DNA from: Miltoncostaea sp963771025
Lineage (GTDB): Bacteria; Actinomycetota; Thermoleophilia; Miltoncostaeales; Miltoncostaeaceae
Assembly (NCBI GenBank): GCA_963771025.1
Contig: CAVYRL010000008.1
Coordinates: 434,001-498,000, forward strand
Direction: 5' to 3'
DNA: 64,000 nucleotides
Below, in pieces: positions 43,423-51,813 of this stretch. A model generated the notes under the pieces. It was not told the origin of the DNA, searched no databases, and saw nothing but the letters and a program-made list of their open reading frames with translations. A program made the position numbers and the translations under genes. Position 1 is the stretch's first letter. Each line of letters begins with the position of its first letter.

Positions 43423-44970
43423 TCATCTCAGAGGACGCTCGAGCACCCGCAACACGAGCACGGCCAGGTCGTCACCGAGCTCTCCGCCGTGGAACGCGAC
43501 GACCGCGCTCTCGATCGCCTCGGCGATGTCGTCGGCCGAGCGGCCGGCGTGGCGCCCGACCAGGCTGCGAAGCCGCTCGTCGCCGAACATCTCGCCCGCC
43601 CGGCGCGCCTCCGTGACGCCGTCGGTGTAGAGCACCAGCGCGTCGCCGGGACGCAGCTCGGCCGACCGGTTGACGATGCGCACCTCGGCGAACGGGCCGA
43701 GCAGCATGCCGGGCTCGCCCACGGTCTCCACCCTCCCCCCGCCGCGCACCAGGAGCGGCAGTGGATGTCCCGCGCTGGCGACGGTGGCGACGACGGCGCC
43801 CGCTCCCAGGACCAGGCGGACGTAGAGCGCGGTCGAGAACCGCGCGTCGAGTCCGCGATCGCGGATGAACACCTCGTTGAGCTCGCGCAGGACATCGCTC
43901 GGCAGAGGGGTGCCGCGGCTGATGATGCGAATCCCGTGCCGGGCCAGGGAGGTCAGGGCGGCGGCATCGACGCCTTTGCCGCACACGTCGCCCATCACGG
44001 CTGCCCAGCCGTCGTCGACCTCGAAGAGGTCGTAGAAGTCGCCGCCCACCTCGTGGCCGTCGCCCATCGGGGAGAAGCGCGCCGCCGCCTCGATGCCGGG
44101 GATGGCGGGCAGCGTCGGCGGGAGCATGCTGCGCTGCAACGTCGCCGCGATGTGCTGCTGACCCTCGAACAGCCGGGCATTCTCGATCGCCACCGCGGCG
44201 CGGGCGCTCAGCTGGCGCGCGAGGGCCACGTCCTGCTCGTCGTAGCGTCGGCCGGAGGGACCCATGCCGAGCGTGATCGTCCCGAGGGAGCGTCCGCGCG
44301 CGACCATCGCCGCCTCGAGCAGCGCATCGGGGTGGTCCACCTCGGGCGGCGTCGCCGCGGCGAGCAGCGCGTCCTGGCGGTCCGGCTCGACATGCGCGCC
44401 GGCCACGATCCGTGTGCTGCCGTCGGAGTTCGTCACCGCGATGGTGCAGAAGTCGGCGAGGGCGGGTACGAGAAGGTCGGCGAGGCGCTCGAGACGCTCA
44501 TCCACCCCGAGCGCCGCATCGAGCGCCTCGCCGACCTCTGCGACCAGCCTGATGCCGCGCTCGGCGCGCACCCGCGAGGTGATGTCGGAGACGAAGACGC
44601 CCACGCCGACCACCTGGCCGTCTTCGCGGATCGGGTACCAGTCGGAGAGCAGGTGGCGCTCGACACCGAGGGCGGCGGGGGTGGTGCCGCTCACCTCGAC
44701 CTCCGAGACCGTCTCCTCGGCATCGACCACCCGGCGGAACACCCCGAGCACCTGCTCCGCGAGCCCCGGCAGCAGGTCCGTCGGGCGCACGCCGATGTGC
44801 GCCTCCTCGGGCAGCCCGTTGAGCTCGGTCAACGCCTGGTTGACGCGGATGTAGCGCATCTCCAGATCGAACATCGCGAAGCCCAGGGGCGCACAGGTGA
44901 TGATCGTGTCCAGCAGCTCACGCGACCGACGCAGCTCGGCGGCGGCGGCCTGTGAGGCGTCCTCAGACGT
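43423..44970 (-). CDS. PAS-GAF-SpoIIE phosphatase (RsbU-like)
   Basis: The product has a PAS domain (residues ~15-130, RSRELLDTIITCAPLGFAMF), a GAF domain (~150-305) and a PP2C/SpoIIE phosphatase (~310-515) with VGGDFYDLFEVDDGWAAVMGD split across two metal-site motifs, and LYTDGVTEAR. Such proteins dephosphorylate anti-sigma antagonists in stress signalling. No ATG, GTG or TTG lies before the PAS domain near the neighbouring stop. The frame begins at an ACG at 44970 overlapping the aldo/keto reductase, so the start is uncertain or the ATG has been lost. Confidence 0.85.
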   Translation of the reverse strand, partial: TSEDASQAAAAELRRSRELLDTIITCAPLGFAMFDLEMRYIRVNQALTELNGLPEEAHIGVRPTDLLPGLAEQVLGVFRRVVDAEETVSEVEVSGTTPAALGVERHLLSDWYPIREDGQVVGVGVFVSDITSRVRAERGIRLVAEVGEALDAALGVDERLERLADLLVPALADFCTIAVTNSDGSTRIVAGAHVEPDRQDALLAAATPPEVDHPDALLEAAMVARGRSLGTITLGMGPSGRRYDEQDVALARQLSARAAVAIENARLFEGQQHIAATLQRSMLPPTLPAIPGIEAAARFSPMGDGHEVGGDFYDLFEVDDGWAAVMGDVCGKGVDAAALTSLARHGIRIISRGTPLPSDVLRELNEVFIRDRGLDARFSTALYVRLVLGAGAVVATVASAGHPLPLLVRGGGRVETVGEPGMLLGPFAEVRIVNRSAELRPGDALVLYTDGVTEARRAGEMFGDERLRSLVGRHAGRSADDIAEAIESAVVAFHGGELGDDLAVLVLRVLERPLR

Positions 44971-45982
44971 TGGGTCGCGCCGGACCGGCGCCGGCCTCCG
45001 TCGCCGCGATGGCGCTCGCGATGTCGTCCAGGTCGGCGTCGTCGAGGCGCAGGGCGGCGGCGCCGATCCAGCCGTCCACCTGGGCCGGCGCGCGGGCCCC
45101 GACGATGGCCGCAGTGACCCCCGGCCACGCGAGCACCCACGCGACGGCCACGGCCGCGACGGTGGCGTCATGCCGCACCGCGATCGGCTCGAGGGCGCCG
45201 GCCAGCGCCAGGTTGCGCGAGAGCTCCGGCTCGACGAAGGCCGGGAACCGCTTGCGCCAGTCCGTGTCGTCCAGCGCCTGCGCGCGGGCGAGGCTGAAGC
45301 GGCCGGTGAGCAATCCCGACATCATCGGGCTGTAGGCGATCACGCCGGTGCCATGCGACACGCACCACGGCAGCAGCGCGTCGCCGGCGGCGCGGTCGAT
45401 CGCGTTGAAGGGCGGCTGCAGGCTGTCGACGTGGTGGATCGGCTCGCAGCGCTCGAGCATGTCGACGTCGAAGTTGGAGACGCCGGCCCAGCGCACCTTG
45501 CCCTGCCCCACCAGCTCGGCCATCACGCCCCACGACTCCTCGATCGGCGTGCCGGTGGTGGTGTCGGGCCAGTGGAACTGGAGCAGGTCGATCCGCTCCA
45601 CGCCGAGCCGCCGCAGCGAGTCGTCGCACTGCCGGCGGATCTCCTCGGGGCGCAGGTTGGGGCGCGGGACGCCGTCGGCCTGGTCGTGCCACACCATCCC
45701 GCACTTGGTGAACACCAGGGGCGGCTCCGCCATGCCGCGCACGGCGCGTCGGACCACCTCCTCGGAGTGCCCGAGGCCGTATGCGCCCGCGGTGTCGATC
45801 CAGGTGACGCCGAGCTCCAGGGCCCGGTGGATGGCGGCGATCGAGTCGTCGTCGTCCTGGGGCCCCCAGCCGAAGGCCCAGTCGCCGCCGCCGATCGCCC
45901 ACGCGCCGAAACCGACGGACGTGATCTGCGGGCCGTTCTGGCCGAGGCGCTCGGTCGGAAGTCGCGGGGTCACGCGGACCAC
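44963..45982 (-). CDS. Aldo/keto reductase
   Basis: The 339-residue TIM-barrel product has the NADPH-dependent aldo/keto reductase motifs: GFGAWAIGGGDW, DTAGAYGLGHSEEVV with the catalytic Asp and Tyr near residues 63-68, the Lys in FTKCG near residue 93, and GVSNFDV. It belongs to the bacterial YajO/Tas-like group; the substrate is unknown. Its stop overlaps the frame of the SpoIIE gene. Confidence 0.88.
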   Translation of the reverse strand: MVRVTPRLPTERLGQNGPQITSVGFGAWAIGGGDWAFGWGPQDDDDSIAAIHRALELGVTWIDTAGAYGLGHSEEVVRRAVRGMAEPPLVFTKCGMVWHDQADGVPRPNLRPEEIRRQCDDSLRRLGVERIDLLQFHWPDTTTGTPIEESWGVMAELVGQGKVRWAGVSNFDVDMLERCEPIHHVDSLQPPFNAIDRAAGDALLPWCVSHGTGVIAYSPMMSGLLTGRFSLARAQALDDTDWRKRFPAFVEPELSRNLALAGALEPIAVRHDATVAAVAVAWVLAWPGVTAAIVGARAPAQVDGWIGAAALRLDDADLDDIASAIAATEAGAGPARPNV

Positions 45983-46003
45983 CCTACCCAGACGAACCGG
46001 TCC

Positions 46004-46426
46004 TCAGCCGTCGCCCCACACGGTGAGGGTGACCGTACGCGTGCCACCATGCTCGCGGTGTTCGCACAGGTACACCCCCTGCCAGGTTCCGAGCGCGAGA
46101 CGGCCGCCCTCGACGGGCAGGGTCAACGACGCTCCGACGATCACGGCCTTGACGTGAGCCGGCATGTCGTCGGGGCCCTCGAGCGTGTGGCGGAACTCGG
46201 GCGCGCCGTCAGGCACCGCGCGCGAGAACCAGGCCTCGAGATCGGACCGCACGTCCGGGCTCGCGTTCTCGTTGAGCGCAAGCGAGGCCGAGGTGTGGCG
46301 GATGAACAGGTGGGCGAGCCCGACGTCGAGCGCCGCGAGCTCGGGCAGGGCCTCCACGATCTCGCGGGTCACCAGGTGAACGCCCCGCGGGCGGGCGCGC
46401 AGGGCGACCGTGCGCCGGATCCACAT
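46004..46426 (-). CDS. YjbQ/UPF0047 family protein
   Basis: The 140-residue product has the UPF0047 signatures: LAHLFIRHTSASLALNEN near residues 45-62, with the conserved His, then GPDDMPAHVKA and GTWQGVYLCEHR. The family has been shown to have secondary thiamine-phosphate synthase activity. The ATG at 46426 shares a base with the stop of the sigma factor gene upstream, so it is the last gene of that run. Confidence 0.92.
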   Translation of the reverse strand: MWIRRTVALRARPRGVHLVTREIVEALPELAALDVGLAHLFIRHTSASLALNENASPDVRSDLEAWFSRAVPDGAPEFRHTLEGPDDMPAHVKAVIVGASLTLPVEGGRLALGTWQGVYLCEHREHGGTRTVTLTVWGDG

Positions 46427-47937
46427 CAGAAGGCCGGGGCGGTGCCCGTGGGCGTCGTCGGTGCGTCGGTGGTGGTCGGGGGAGCCCCCGTCGTGGGCTG
46501 GGTGGGCTGGGTCGTGGGCTGGGTCGTGGGCGGGGTCGTGGTCTGGGTTGTGGGCTGGGTTGTGGTCTGGGTCGTGGTGGCCGGAGCGGCGCCCGTGGTG
46601 GTGGGTCTGGTCCCTGCCGCTGGCGGGGAGGCCGTGCTGCCGCCGCCGGCCGGCTGAGCGCCGGTGGCGACCGAGGCCGGTGGGGCGGCGCCGGGGGCGG
46701 TGGTCCCCGCGCCGCGGGTCGGCGTGCCGACCGGCGCGACCGAGCCCCTGCCCGGGGGCGAGGTGGCCACCGTGCTCCCGCCGCGCCCGGGCGTCGAGGA
46801 CCCGCCGGCCGCGGGGGCCGCGGGCGTGCCCTGATCCGTCGTCGTCCCGGTCGTGGTGGCGGCGGCCCCGGTTCGCGTGGCGCGCGTCGTCGCGGCGGGC
46901 GGCGCGGCGTCGACGACCGGCACCCCGGCGACCTCGGTGACTCCCGGCGGTGGCGGCGCGGCGTCGGAGCCGGAGCGGATCCCGACCAGGACGGCCATCG
47001 CGACCAGCAGTGCGAGCAGCGTGAAAGCGCCCACCGCGACGGCGACGCGCCCCCCGCGCATCGGTGGCATCAACGCGGCGACGGTCTCCTCGGGGGGCTC
47101 GGGCGGGAGCTGCGACGCCGTGACCTGGCCCGGGTCGCGCGCGTCGGCGGCGCGCGCGGTGGAGGCGCCGAGGCCGAGCCCGACGATCGGCAGGGGCAGC
47201 CACGCCCGGTACCTCACCGAGGCGTCCTCGAACGCCGCGCGACTGGCCGTGCACGTGGGGCACAGGCTGATGTGCTGGGAGAGCGCGTGCGCCCGGTCGA
47301 CGGGCAGCTCTCCGTCCAGGAGCATGCCGATGTAGCCCAGCCGGGCGCGGCAGGCGGGGTCCATGGTCTCGGGGTCGACCTGCGCGATGCGCAGCTCGCG
47401 GCGCAGGGCCAGCCGCGCCCGCGCCACCAGCTGTGCGACGGCCCCGGTGGTGATGTCGAGCACCCGGCCGATCTCGGCGTAGCTCATCCCCTCGAGCTCG
47501 CGCAGCGCCAGCACCAGGCGGTGGCGCTCGGGCAACCGCGCATTGGCCGCCCGGACGTCGTCACCCTGGGCGGCGGCCAGAATGCTCAGCGCGGGGTCGG
47601 CCGTCGGCGACGGATCGGCGCCCGCGTCGCGCTCGATGGTCGCGCTGGGGCGCTCCCGAGCGCGCGTCGATCCGTGGTCGTACACCAGGTTGCGCGCCGT
47701 GCGATGGAGGTATGCGCCGAGGTTGATCTCGCGGCCCCTCAGGTCGTCGAGGCGGGCGTAGACGCGCAGGAACGCCTCCTGCGTGATGTCGGCGGCGTCC
47801 TCGCGGTTGCCCGTCACGCGATAGACGACGTTGTAGAGGCCCGGCTCGTACCGGCCGAACAGCTCCGTGAACGCGTCGCGGTCGCCGCCCAGGGCACGCC
47901 GGCCGAGCTGCTCGTCCGTGAGTGCGGAGTCCGTCAC
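46426..47937 (-). CDS. Membrane-tethered ECF sigma factor with zinc finger, helix and Thr/Pro-rich tail
   Basis: The 503-residue chain holds, in order, sigma region 2 (FGRYEPGLYNVVYR to ITQEAFLRVYARLDDL, residues ~25-85), region 4 (LPERHRLVLALRELEGMS to GAVAQLVARARLALRREL, ~135-190), a zf-HC2-like segment (LSQHISLCPTC, H-x3-C-x2-C near residue 230), one membrane helix (AVAVGAFTLLALLVAMAVLVG, ~310-330) and an outer tail of ~165 residues dominated by Thr, Pro and Gly repeats. Anti-sigma-like and sigma parts are thus fused. This resembles a sigma/anti-sigma fusion that would stay membrane-bound until cleaved. The GTG overlaps the small gene upstream. Confidence 0.85.
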   Translation of the reverse strand: MTDSALTDEQLGRRALGGDRDAFTELFGRYEPGLYNVVYRVTGNREDAADITQEAFLRVYARLDDLRGREINLGAYLHRTARNLVYDHGSTRARERPSATIERDAGADPSPTADPALSILAAAQGDDVRAANARLPERHRLVLALRELEGMSYAEIGRVLDITTGAVAQLVARARLALRRELRIAQVDPETMDPACRARLGYIGMLLDGELPVDRAHALSQHISLCPTCTASRAAFEDASVRYRAWLPLPIVGLGLGASTARAADARDPGQVTASQLPPEPPEETVAALMPPMRGGRVAVAVGAFTLLALLVAMAVLVGIRSGSDAAPPPPGVTEVAGVPVVDAAPPAATTRATRTGAAATTTGTTTDQGTPAAPAAGGSSTPGRGGSTVATSPPGRGSVAPVGTPTRGAGTTAPGAAPPASVATGAQPAGGGSTASPPAAGTRPTTTGAAPATTTQTTTQPTTQTTTPPTTQPTTQPTQPTTGAPPTTTDAPTTPTGTAPAF

Positions 47938-48092
47938 GACGCGTCCGGGGCGTCGGACGCCTCGTCGGACAGCCGGCTCAGAAAATCGCAGAAGGCGGCA
48001 TGCCGCGCGAGGTAGTCCTCCAGCCGGCACAGACCCACCGCGGACCAGTCGGCCACCATTTGATCGTCGATCGTCTCTCGAGGCTCGGACAT
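47934..48092 (-). CDS. Small acidic protein preceding the sigma factor
   Basis: The 52-residue product has no known domain. It is acidic, helical and contains RLEDYLARHAAFCDF, a His and Cys spaced by three residues that recalls half of a zinc-binding zf-HC2 motif. It overlaps the sigma gene by 4 bp, and the ATG at 48092 fits a sigma-operon leader. It could be a partner of the fused zinc finger, but this is inference. Confidence 0.6.
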   Translation of the reverse strand: MSEPRETIDDQMVADWSAVGLCRLEDYLARHAAFCDFLSRLSDEASDAPDAS

Positions 48093-48153
48093 CTGACCCC
48101 CACGGAGTTCGGGTAAGACGCTCTCACCCCTCCAACGGAGGGCGGGCGAAATC

Positions 48154-48183
48154 CTCACGGCCACTCTGTGAGAATTCCGTGAG
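48154..48183. promoter_or_regulatory. Inverted repeat between sigma and MarR-type genes
   Basis: CTCACGG (48154-48160) and CCGTGAG (48177-48183) form a perfect 7 bp inverted repeat with a 16 bp spacer, and an additional TGTGAGAATTCCGTGAG piece overlaps. The 187 bp divergent gap 48093-48279 should hold both promoters; this is its only strong signal. Confidence 0.5.
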
Positions 48184-48279
48184 CCCCCGGGGCGTGAACG
48201 GGTGCACGAAGGTCAAGAACGCCCCACGACGACCGATACCCGCGACACCCGGTCCGTGGTCAAGGAGCAAGGCAGCGGG

Positions 48280-49668
48280 ATGAACCCAATCCTGATCATC
48301 CTCGTGGTCGTCGCCCTGGTCGGCCTGCTGGTGTACCGCCGCAAGCGCGGCGCGAGCGCCTCGGCCTCCGGCACGGCGGCTCCCACGCCCTTCGTGGAGA
48401 CCGCGCCGACCCCTCCGGCGCCGGTCCATTCCGCCCCGGCCCCCCTTGCCCGTCCGGCGGCCGTGATCGAGGACGTCTCCGCGGCGCCGACGTCGCGCCC
48501 GGCCCCCCCTCCGCCCTCCAACTGGATCCCCGACGAGACGATCGTCGAGCCCGGATGGCCGCTGCCCGGTGAGATCTCCGGCGCCTGGTCGCCGGTCACG
48601 ACCGGCAGTGGCGCCTCCGCAGCGGTCCGCGACGAGCCGGTCGCGGCCATCTCCCCCGTACCGCCCCAGCCCGAGCAGGCCCCCGTGGTCGAGCAGGCCG
48701 CCCCGCCGAGGGCCGATGAATGGCTGATGCCCGAGAGCGCGCCGGTGGAGTGGACGCCCGGCGCCGAGGACATCGCCCCGATCCGCGAGGTGTTCCCGGT
48801 GGCGGAGCCCCAGGAGGTGGACGTCGCGCCGGAGCCCGAGCCGGAGCGCGAATTCGCGGCACCCGGCTACGCCGTCAGCGAGACCGCGGTGACCGCCTGG
48901 GATTCGACCGGGGCCGTCGCGGAGGTCGAAACCCCGGCCGAGGAGCCCGCGCCGTCCGCGGAGCTGCCCCTCTGGACGCCGGTGGCGAGCACCGAACCCG
49001 AGCCCGTGGTGTGGACTCTGGACGCCCCGGTGGTGGAGGAGGAGCCGGCCGAGCCCAAGCCGGAGCCGGAGCCGGAGCCCGTCTCGCCGTTCGACACCTG
49101 GGTCGCTCCCCCGCGCGAGGCCGAGGCGGCGGTGGGGGCCGCTCCGGAGACCGAGCCGGAGCCGATCCTCGAAACCATCCCGGCGCGGTACATCGCCCCC
49201 GAGCCGATCGCTGCCGCCGAGCCCCCCGCGGTGGCCCCCGAACCGGTCAACCCGCGCGACCTCGGTCGCGCCGTCGCCGACCTGGCGCCGATGCTGGACG
49301 GGCTCCTTCCCCTCACCCGCGTGAGCGACCGCGCCGGGGTCACCCCGCGCCTTCTGGCGCTGATGCGAACCCTCGCCGCCACCCCGCTCAGCGTCACCGA
49401 GCAGGCCACGACGCTCGGCGTGTCGCGACCCGTGGTCGCCGACCTCACCGCCCGCCTCGAGTCGCTGGGCCTGGCCCGGCGCGAGCGCTGCACGGTCAAC
49501 GGTCGCCGCGTGCGTGTCGTGCTCACCGACCGCGGCCGGCGCATCTGCGACGAGGCCCCCATCGCTCCCGAGCCCGAGGCCATCGCCGAGCGTCTCGCCC
49601 GGATGGACCCGGGGGAGCGCGACGACGTGGTCCGCGGCCTGCGCGCCCTCGAGAGGGTGGCCGTCTAG
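48280..49668 (+). CDS. Membrane-anchored MarR-type winged-helix protein
   Basis: The 462-residue product starts with a membrane helix (LIILVVVALVGLLVYRRKRG, residues 4-23), then a ~300-residue Pro/Glu/Ala-rich linker with repeated EPEPE, and a C-terminal MarR-like winged helix (residues ~350-455) with LSVTEQATTLGVSRPVVADL and the wing GRRVRVVLTDRGRR. The DNA-binding domain would thus hang on a long cytoplasmic tether. The ATG at 48280 has AAGGAG 12-18 bp upstream. It is divergent from the membrane-tethered sigma factor. Confidence 0.82.
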   Translation: MNPILIILVVVALVGLLVYRRKRGASASASGTAAPTPFVETAPTPPAPVHSAPAPLARPAAVIEDVSAAPTSRPAPPPPSNWIPDETIVEPGWPLPGEISGAWSPVTTGSGASAAVRDEPVAAISPVPPQPEQAPVVEQAAPPRADEWLMPESAPVEWTPGAEDIAPIREVFPVAEPQEVDVAPEPEPEREFAAPGYAVSETAVTAWDSTGAVAEVETPAEEPAPSAELPLWTPVASTEPEPVVWTLDAPVVEEEPAEPKPEPEPEPVSPFDTWVAPPREAEAAVGAAPETEPEPILETIPARYIAPEPIAAAEPPAVAPEPVNPRDLGRAVADLAPMLDGLLPLTRVSDRAGVTPRLLALMRTLAATPLSVTEQATTLGVSRPVVADLTARLESLGLARRERCTVNGRRVRVVLTDRGRRICDEAPIAPEPEAIAERLARMDPGERDDVVRGLRALERVAV

Positions 49669-49686
49669 AGAATCCCCCCGCCGCCG

Positions 49687-49722
49687 TGCACCCCCCGCCC
49701 CGGCGGGAGCGGGAAGGGTGCA
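49687..49722. terminator. GC hairpin between convergent genes
   Basis: TGCACCC (49687-49693) pairs with GGGTGCA (49716-49722) and encloses a CCGCCCCGGCGGG inner stem. It lies between the convergent MarR-type gene and the ABC permease gene and can end transcription on either strand. Confidence 0.6.
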
Positions 49723-49739
49723 GGGCGGACGTCCGTCGA

Positions 49740-50963
49740 TCAGGCGCGACCCGACGACTGGCGGCCACGACGCGCGGTGGCGTCAACGGTCACCGCGAGC
49801 AGCAGGACCGCCCCGGTCACCATGTACTTCACGTCGGAGTCGAGGGCCATCAGGTCCATCCCGTTGGCGATCGAGCCGATCACCAGCGCGCCCAGCAGCG
49901 CCGACCAGGCGGTGCCCCGGCCACCGAAGAGGCTCGTGCCACCGATGACCGCAGCTGCGATCGAGTTGAGGAGCAGGTCGCTTCCTCCCGCGCTCTGATT
50001 GACCGCGAACAGGCGGGCGGCGAGCATGATGCCCCCGAGCGCCGCGATGGTGGAGCACATCGCGAAGATGACCATGCGGATGCGGAACAGCGAGATGCCC
50101 GCGCGACGCGCCGCCTCGGCGTTGCCACCCACCGCGTACACGTGGCGGCCGAACGCCGTGCGACGGGTGAGGAAGTCCACCGCGATCACCACGCCGACGA
50201 AGATCAGCGTCGCGAGGGGCACGCCGCGGTCGGAGTTGAGCACCGCGACGCCGATGATGACGCCGCCACAGACGACCACCAGGCGGATCAGGATCAGGAC
50301 GAAGGGCACGATGTCGAGCCCCGACGCGATGCGGCGGCGATAGCCGAACAGCGTGAGCAGCACGTAGGGCACCAGCACCACCAGGGCGATGATCCATCCG
50401 ACCGCCGGGCTGAAGAAGGTGTTGGCCAGGTCGGTGATCGTGGTGTCGGTGATGTTGACCGTGCCGGTCGAGCCGAGCACCCACAGCAGGGCGCCCTGGA
50501 AGGCCAGCAGGCCGGCCAGCGTGACCACGAAAGAGGGCACGCGGAAGTAGGTGATGAAGAAGCCCTGGACCAGGCCGCAGGCCAGGCCGACGGCGAGGCC
50601 GGCCACGATCGCCGCCCATCCCGACCATCCATGCTGCACGTTCAGGACGGCCATCACGGACGCCGCCAGGCCGCTGACGATGCCGACCGACAGGTCGATC
50701 TCGCCGAGCAGCAGCACCAGCACGATGCCGGTGGCGATGATGCCGAAGCCGGTCACCTGCAGCATCAGGTTGGTGATGTTGCCGGAGGTGAGGAAGTTCT
50801 CCTCCTTGAAGGAGAAGAACAGCCAGATGATGATCAGGCCGACGATGACCGGAAGGGAGCCGAGCTCGCCCTCCCTGACCCGCCGGGTGAAGCGCGACCA
50901 GAGGCCCGCGATACCCTCGGCATCGACCTGGAGGCGCGGATCGCGCGGGGCGGTCGTGCTCAT
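49740..50963 (-). CDS. Sugar ABC transporter permease (XylH/RbsC-like)
   Basis: The 407-residue protein has about ten membrane helices and the family signatures LLLGEIDLSVGIVSGL near residue 85, GTGTVNITDTT, and the cytoplasmic EAA-like loop AVGGNAEAARRAGI near residue 275, which couples to the ATPase. It is the inner-membrane channel for a pentose or hexose. The ATG overlaps the ATPase stop. Confidence 0.9.
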   Translation of the reverse strand: MSTTAPRDPRLQVDAEGIAGLWSRFTRRVREGELGSLPVIVGLIIIWLFFSFKEENFLTSGNITNLMLQVTGFGIIATGIVLVLLLGEIDLSVGIVSGLAASVMAVLNVQHGWSGWAAIVAGLAVGLACGLVQGFFITYFRVPSFVVTLAGLLAFQGALLWVLGSTGTVNITDTTITDLANTFFSPAVGWIIALVVLVPYVLLTLFGYRRRIASGLDIVPFVLILIRLVVVCGGVIIGVAVLNSDRGVPLATLIFVGVVIAVDFLTRRTAFGRHVYAVGGNAEAARRAGISLFRIRMVIFAMCSTIAALGGIMLAARLFAVNQSAGGSDLLLNSIAAAVIGGTSLFGGRGTAWSALLGALVIGSIANGMDLMALDSDVKYMVTGAVLLLAVTVDATARRGRQSSGRA

Positions 50964-51745
50964 GATGTGGCCCCGTTTCCGTCGCCGGCGACCGCGGCGG
51001 GCGGGCCGCTGGTGATGGCGCCGACGACCTCCTCGCGGGTCGTGTCCTTGATGAAGAAGTCCCCGGCGTTACGACCGAGGTAGAGCACCGCGACGCGATC
51101 GGCGACCTCGAAGACGTCTCCGAGGTTGTGGCTGATGACGACCACGGCCAGTCCGCGCTCCTTGAGCGTGAGGATCAGATCGAGCACCTGCCGCGTCTGT
51201 GCGACGCCCAGGGCCGCGGTGGGCTCGTCGAGCATCACCAGCTTGGGCGCGCCCAACAGGGAGCGGGCGATCGCGACGACCTGCCGCTGCCCACCCGAGA
51301 GAGACGCCACCGGCGTCGTGACGCTGGGGATGCGGGATGAGAGCGAGCGGATCAGCTCGCTCGAGTGCTTCTCCATATAGATGTCGTCCAGCATCCAGAC
51401 CGACCGCAGGATCCCGGGAAGGAACCTTTCGCGGCCGAGGAACAGGTTGCCGGCCACGTCGAGGTTGTCGGCCAGGGCGAGGTCCTGGTACACGGTGGCG
51501 ATGCCGAGGGCGGTCGCGTCCTGGGGCATGTGGATGCTCGTCTGCTTGCCCTCGAAGAGAAACTCGCCGGAGTCGGCCGTGCTCACGCCGGAGATCGCCT
51601 TGACGAGCGTCAACTTGCCGGCTCCGTTGTCGCCGACCAGGGCGACCACCTCGCCGGGGTCGACGTGGAAATCGACGTCGCTGAGCGCCTGCACGGCGCC
51701 GAAACTCTTGTTCACCCCGTGAAGGTCGAGGACGGGAGCGCTCAT
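50960..51745 (-). CDS. Sugar ABC transporter ATP-binding protein with altered Walker A
   Basis: The 261-residue single-NBD protein is like FrcA rather than the two-NBD RbsA/XylG. Walker A reads GDNGAGKLTLVK near residue 38, where Leu replaces the Mg-coordinating Ser (TTG for an expected TCG). Signature LSGGQRQ and Walker B LVMLDEPTAALG are normal. It would energise uptake with the neighbouring permease. As written the ATPase may be impaired; a single base error could also explain it. Confidence 0.87.
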   Translation of the reverse strand: MSAPVLDLHGVNKSFGAVQALSDVDFHVDPGEVVALVGDNGAGKLTLVKAISGVSTADSGEFLFEGKQTSIHMPQDATALGIATVYQDLALADNLDVAGNLFLGRERFLPGILRSVWMLDDIYMEKHSSELIRSLSSRIPSVTTPVASLSGGQRQVVAIARSLLGAPKLVMLDEPTAALGVAQTRQVLDLILTLKERGLAVVVISHNLGDVFEVADRVAVLYLGRNAGDFFIKDTTREEVVGAITSGPPAAVAGDGNGATS

Positions 51746-51770
51746 TCGATGTGGGTCCTTTCGGTCCGGT

Positions 51771-51798
51771 GCCGGACGGGGCCGAAGCCCCGTCCGGC
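51771..51798 (-). terminator. Perfect 12-bp hairpin between binding-protein and ATPase genes
   Basis: GCCGGACGGGGC (51771-51782) and GCCCCGTCCGGC (51787-51798) form a 12 bp stem over a 4 base loop. It follows the binding-protein stop by 16 bp and precedes the ATPase start by 25 bp. Such hairpins act as partial terminators or stabilise the upstream message so that more binding protein than transporter is made. Confidence 0.75.
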
Positions 51799-51813
51799 GC
51801 TCGGAGTGGCTCG

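Noticed and set aside
46440..46640. Tandem GGTCGTGGGCTGGGT-like repeat, first thought a minisatellite or mobile element
   Set aside because: It encodes the Thr/Pro-rich tail of the sigma factor in frame, so it is low-complexity coding sequence.
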